NCBI GenBank assembly: GCA_027623585.1
Contig: JAQBVK010000022.1
Location: forward strand, 1 to 15,641
Reading direction: 5' to 3'
Origin: Planctomycetota bacterium
Lineage (GTDB): Bacteria > Planctomycetota > UBA1135
DNA length: 15,641 nt
In this document: positions 14,264 through 15,641 of the stretch, piece after piece
Position numbering within the stretch: the stretch's first letter is position 1
Layout: every line of letters starts with the position of its first letter
Notes under the pieces: generated by a model
Told to the model about the DNA's origin: nothing
Seen by the model: only the letters and a program-made list of their open reading frames with translations
Databases searched by the model: none
Position numbers and translations under genes: made by a program

Positions 14264-14866
14264 CTAGAGCGCCTTCGCGTTTTCCTTCAGGTAGGACTTC
14301 ATGCCGTCCGGGCTGGCTTTCATCGCCGGCTTGCCGGGGTTCCAGCCCGCCGGGCAGACTTCGCCGTGCTTCTCGTGGAACTGCAGCACGTCCACCATGC
14401 GCAGCATCTCGTCGATGTTGCGACCGAGCGGCAAAGCATTCACCACTTGATGCATCACCACGCCCTTCTGGTCGATCAAGAAGGAGCCGCGCAGCGCGAT
14501 CCCGGCGCCCTCGATCAGGACGTCGTAATCACGGCTGATGTTCTTGGTCAGGTCAGCGACCAGCGGGTACTTCACCGGGCCGATGCCGCCCTGATCAGTG
14601 CTCTGCGCGCGCCACGCCGCATGCGAGAAATGGCTGTCCACGGACACGCCAATCACCTGAACTCCGCGCTTCTCGAACTCACCGCACCGGTGGTCGAAAG
14701 CGATCAGCTCGGTGGGTCACACGAAGGTGAAGTCGAGCGGGTAGAAGAACAGGACGACGTACTTGCCCTTGTGATCGGAGAGCTTGAAGTCTGCCTTCAT
14801 GCTCCCGTCGGGCATCACCGCGTTCGCGGTGAAGTCCGGGGCGGGTTTGCCAACGAGGACGGCCAT
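14264..14866 (-). CDS. Typical 2-Cys peroxiredoxin with in-frame UGA (selenocysteine) at the peroxidatic cysteine
   Basis: Read from ATG 14866 to 14264 the frame is 200 codons, the normal length of a TSA/AhpC-type 2-Cys peroxiredoxin. Its only interruption is TGA at 14719-14717, codon 50. The start reads MAVLVGKPAPDFTANAVM, and the active site VVLFFYPLDFTFV-TGA-PTELIAF has the stop exactly where the peroxidatic Cys of this family sits. Downstream residues are intact: VIGVSVDSHFSHAAWR, the GGIGPVKYPLVADLT segment, and resolving Cys171 in GEVCPAGW. These enzymes reduce peroxides; selenocysteine in place of this Cys is known in other bacterial peroxiredoxins. A SECIS-like hairpin follows the UGA (14668-14701). 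No Shine-Dalgarno is clear. A nonsense mutation or base error is the alternative, but nothing else in the gene is decayed. Confidence 0.85.
14668..14701 (-). promoter_or_regulatory. Candidate bacterial SECIS hairpin inside the peroxiredoxin gene
   Basis: Counting RNA bases after the UGA, bases 16-19 (GCUU) pair with 46-49 (AAGC), 20-23 (UCGA) with 41-44 (UCGA) and 25-28 (CACC) with 34-37 (GGUG), closing a five-base loop GGUGC at 29-33 (genomic 14688-14684). There are 12 base pairs, a bulged G45 and a small internal loop. Bacterial SECIS elements are described as hairpins with a G in the first two loop positions, the loop lying about 16-37 bases after the UGA; this one fits both. Folded by hand, not computed. 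Confidence 0.65.
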
Positions 14867-14917
14867 GATGTTTCGGGTTCGGGGTTCGGGGAATTCCGCG
14901 ATATGCGGGGGAACAGT

Positions 14918-15641
14918 TTAGGACAGTCCGGAAGGGCTCTCCAAAATCGCCGCGCGCAGCACCTCGGCGGCGCGCGCGGAGTGCGTGGAGGCGGTTTGGA
15001 GCACTTCGGCGTGGCTGGGGCCGATCTCCGCCATCCCGGCCGCGAGATTGGTGATCAGGCTGATCGCCATCACGCGCAGGCCGGCGGCGCGCGCGGCGAT
15101 GGCTTCCGGGGTCGTGCTCATGCCGACCGCGTCGGCGCCGAGCGTGCGCAGCGCGCGGATCTCGGCGGGCGTTTCGTAGGAGGGCCCGGGGAGTCCGGCG
15201 TACACCCCCTCGCGCAGCTCCGGCACGCGTGCGAGCAGCCGCGCGCGCCATTCCGGGTCGTAGAGAGCGACCAAATTCTGGAAGAGCGGCTGACGGTCCG
15301 GGGTTTCGGAGGCGGCGAGCGGATTGGGCAAGCCGAGGTTGAGGTGATCGGCAAAGGGCATCAGCGCGCCTGGCGGCCGCGCCAAATCCAGCGAACCCGC
15401 CGCGTTCAGCAGCAGCGCCGCCCCGCCCCCGTCGCCCCATGCGGCGCAGGCGCGCAGCCCGCGCACGATCTCGGCGGCACGGAAGCCTTCATAGGAGTGG
15501 ACCCGCCCGGTGACCATCGCCACGCGGCGCTCGCCCACGGTCCCCACGCGCAGCTCCCCGCCGTGCCCCTGCACCCTGGGGACCGGCCATCCCGGCAGCT
15601 CCCGCAAATCCGCCGCCTTCGCTGCAACCAACAGCCCCGCC
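14918..15641 (-). CDS. punA: Purine nucleoside phosphorylase, trimeric type (N-terminus cut by window edge)
   Basis: The frame is open to the right edge, so about 240 of the usual ~270 residues are present; the missing part would hold the phosphate-binding G-S-G-L-G loop. Visible family motifs: PVPRVQGHGGEL, GRVHSYEGF (phosphate and sugar site), LLLNAAGSLD, GLPGPSYETPAEIRALR with the purine-site Glu, and GADAVGMSTTPEAIAA followed by ITNLAAG. The enzyme splits purine (deoxy)nucleosides with phosphate to base and sugar-1-phosphate for salvage. It reads toward the peroxiredoxin gene with a gap of 51 bases, so co-transcription is possible. The TTG at 15631 is not the likely start. Confidence 0.9.
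   Translation of the reverse strand, partial: AGLLVAAKAADLRELPGWPVPRVQGHGGELRVGTVGERRVAMVTGRVHSYEGFRAAEIVRGLRACAAWGDGGGAALLLNAAGSLDLARPPGALMPFADHLNLGLPNPLAASETPDRQPLFQNLVALYDPEWRARLLARVPELREGVYAGLPGPSYETPAEIRALRTLGADAVGMSTTPEAIAARAAGLRVMAISLITNLAAGMAEIGPSHAEVLQTASTHSARAAEVLRAAILESPSGLS

Noticed and set aside
14264..14656. A free-standing 130-residue C-terminal peroxiredoxin fragment starting at 14656
   Set aside because: The upstream codons continue the peroxiredoxin in the same frame through a single TGA at the catalytic position; the fragment alone lacks the active site.
14679..15440. Open frame of about 250 codons on the minus strand in another frame across the phosphorylase gene and into the peroxiredoxin gene
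   Set aside because: It is Arg/Ala-rich, overlaps two genes with clear family motifs, and shows no domain.

Overview
This is a GC-rich bacterial window with short intergenic gaps (none over 300 bases; the longest is about 165). It is chromosomal housekeeping and accessory DNA with no insertion sequence, CRISPR array, rRNA or tRNA that I can see. The gene repertoire suggests an uncultured member of the Planctomycetota or a neighbouring phylum. It includes a CRTAC/ASPIC repeat protein fused to a thioredoxin domain, an ECF sigma factor with a long C-terminal TPR-like extension, a free-standing rpsD, an RLAN-type peptide-ligase neighbourhood and a secreted TPR protein. The phylum is inferred from gene content only.

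Left part (1-3493): the 3' end of a secreted FG-GAP/ASPIC protein with a TlpA-like thioredoxin domain. It is followed by a tightly packed set: a C39/papain-like cysteine peptidase, a severely truncated RLAN (RimK-like ATP-grasp N-terminal) fragment, and an N-formylglutamate amidohydrolase family protein. This looks like the remnant of a peptide-ligase/peptidase cluster whose ATP-grasp ligase has been deleted. A small lipoprotein gene faces it tail to tail. rpsD (3633-4235) is a stand-alone unit with a good sigma70-type promoter and a textbook terminator.

Middle (4306-9115, minus strand): a compact operon runs pcrA/uvrD helicase > pgpA > membrane HAMP protein with a degenerate PP2C/SpoIIE domain > MazG-like pyrophosphohydrolase. 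Two of its junctions are 4-bp ATGA overlaps, and an intrinsic terminator follows it. A small zinc-ribbon protein lies beyond the terminator. Upstream on the same strand are the ECF sigma/TPR protein, a secreted TPR protein and an XdhC-family protein. XdhC is divergent from a patatin-like phospholipase, and the 8-bp arms of an inverted repeat lie in the gap between them.

Right part (13614-15641, minus strand): a PduO-type cob(I)alamin adenosyltransferase, a typical 2-Cys peroxiredoxin, and a purine nucleoside phosphorylase cut by the window edge.

The main discovery is in the peroxiredoxin. It reads as one intact 200-codon frame (14866 down to 14264) interrupted only by an in-frame TGA, and that TGA is exactly at the peroxidatic cysteine codon (FV-TGA-PTELIAF). 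Just downstream is a strong hairpin whose apical loop begins with GG about 29 nt after the TGA, which matches the bacterial SECIS pattern. The gene is therefore most likely a selenocysteine-containing peroxiredoxin. Ordinary gene calling would report it as a truncated 130-residue protein missing its active site.
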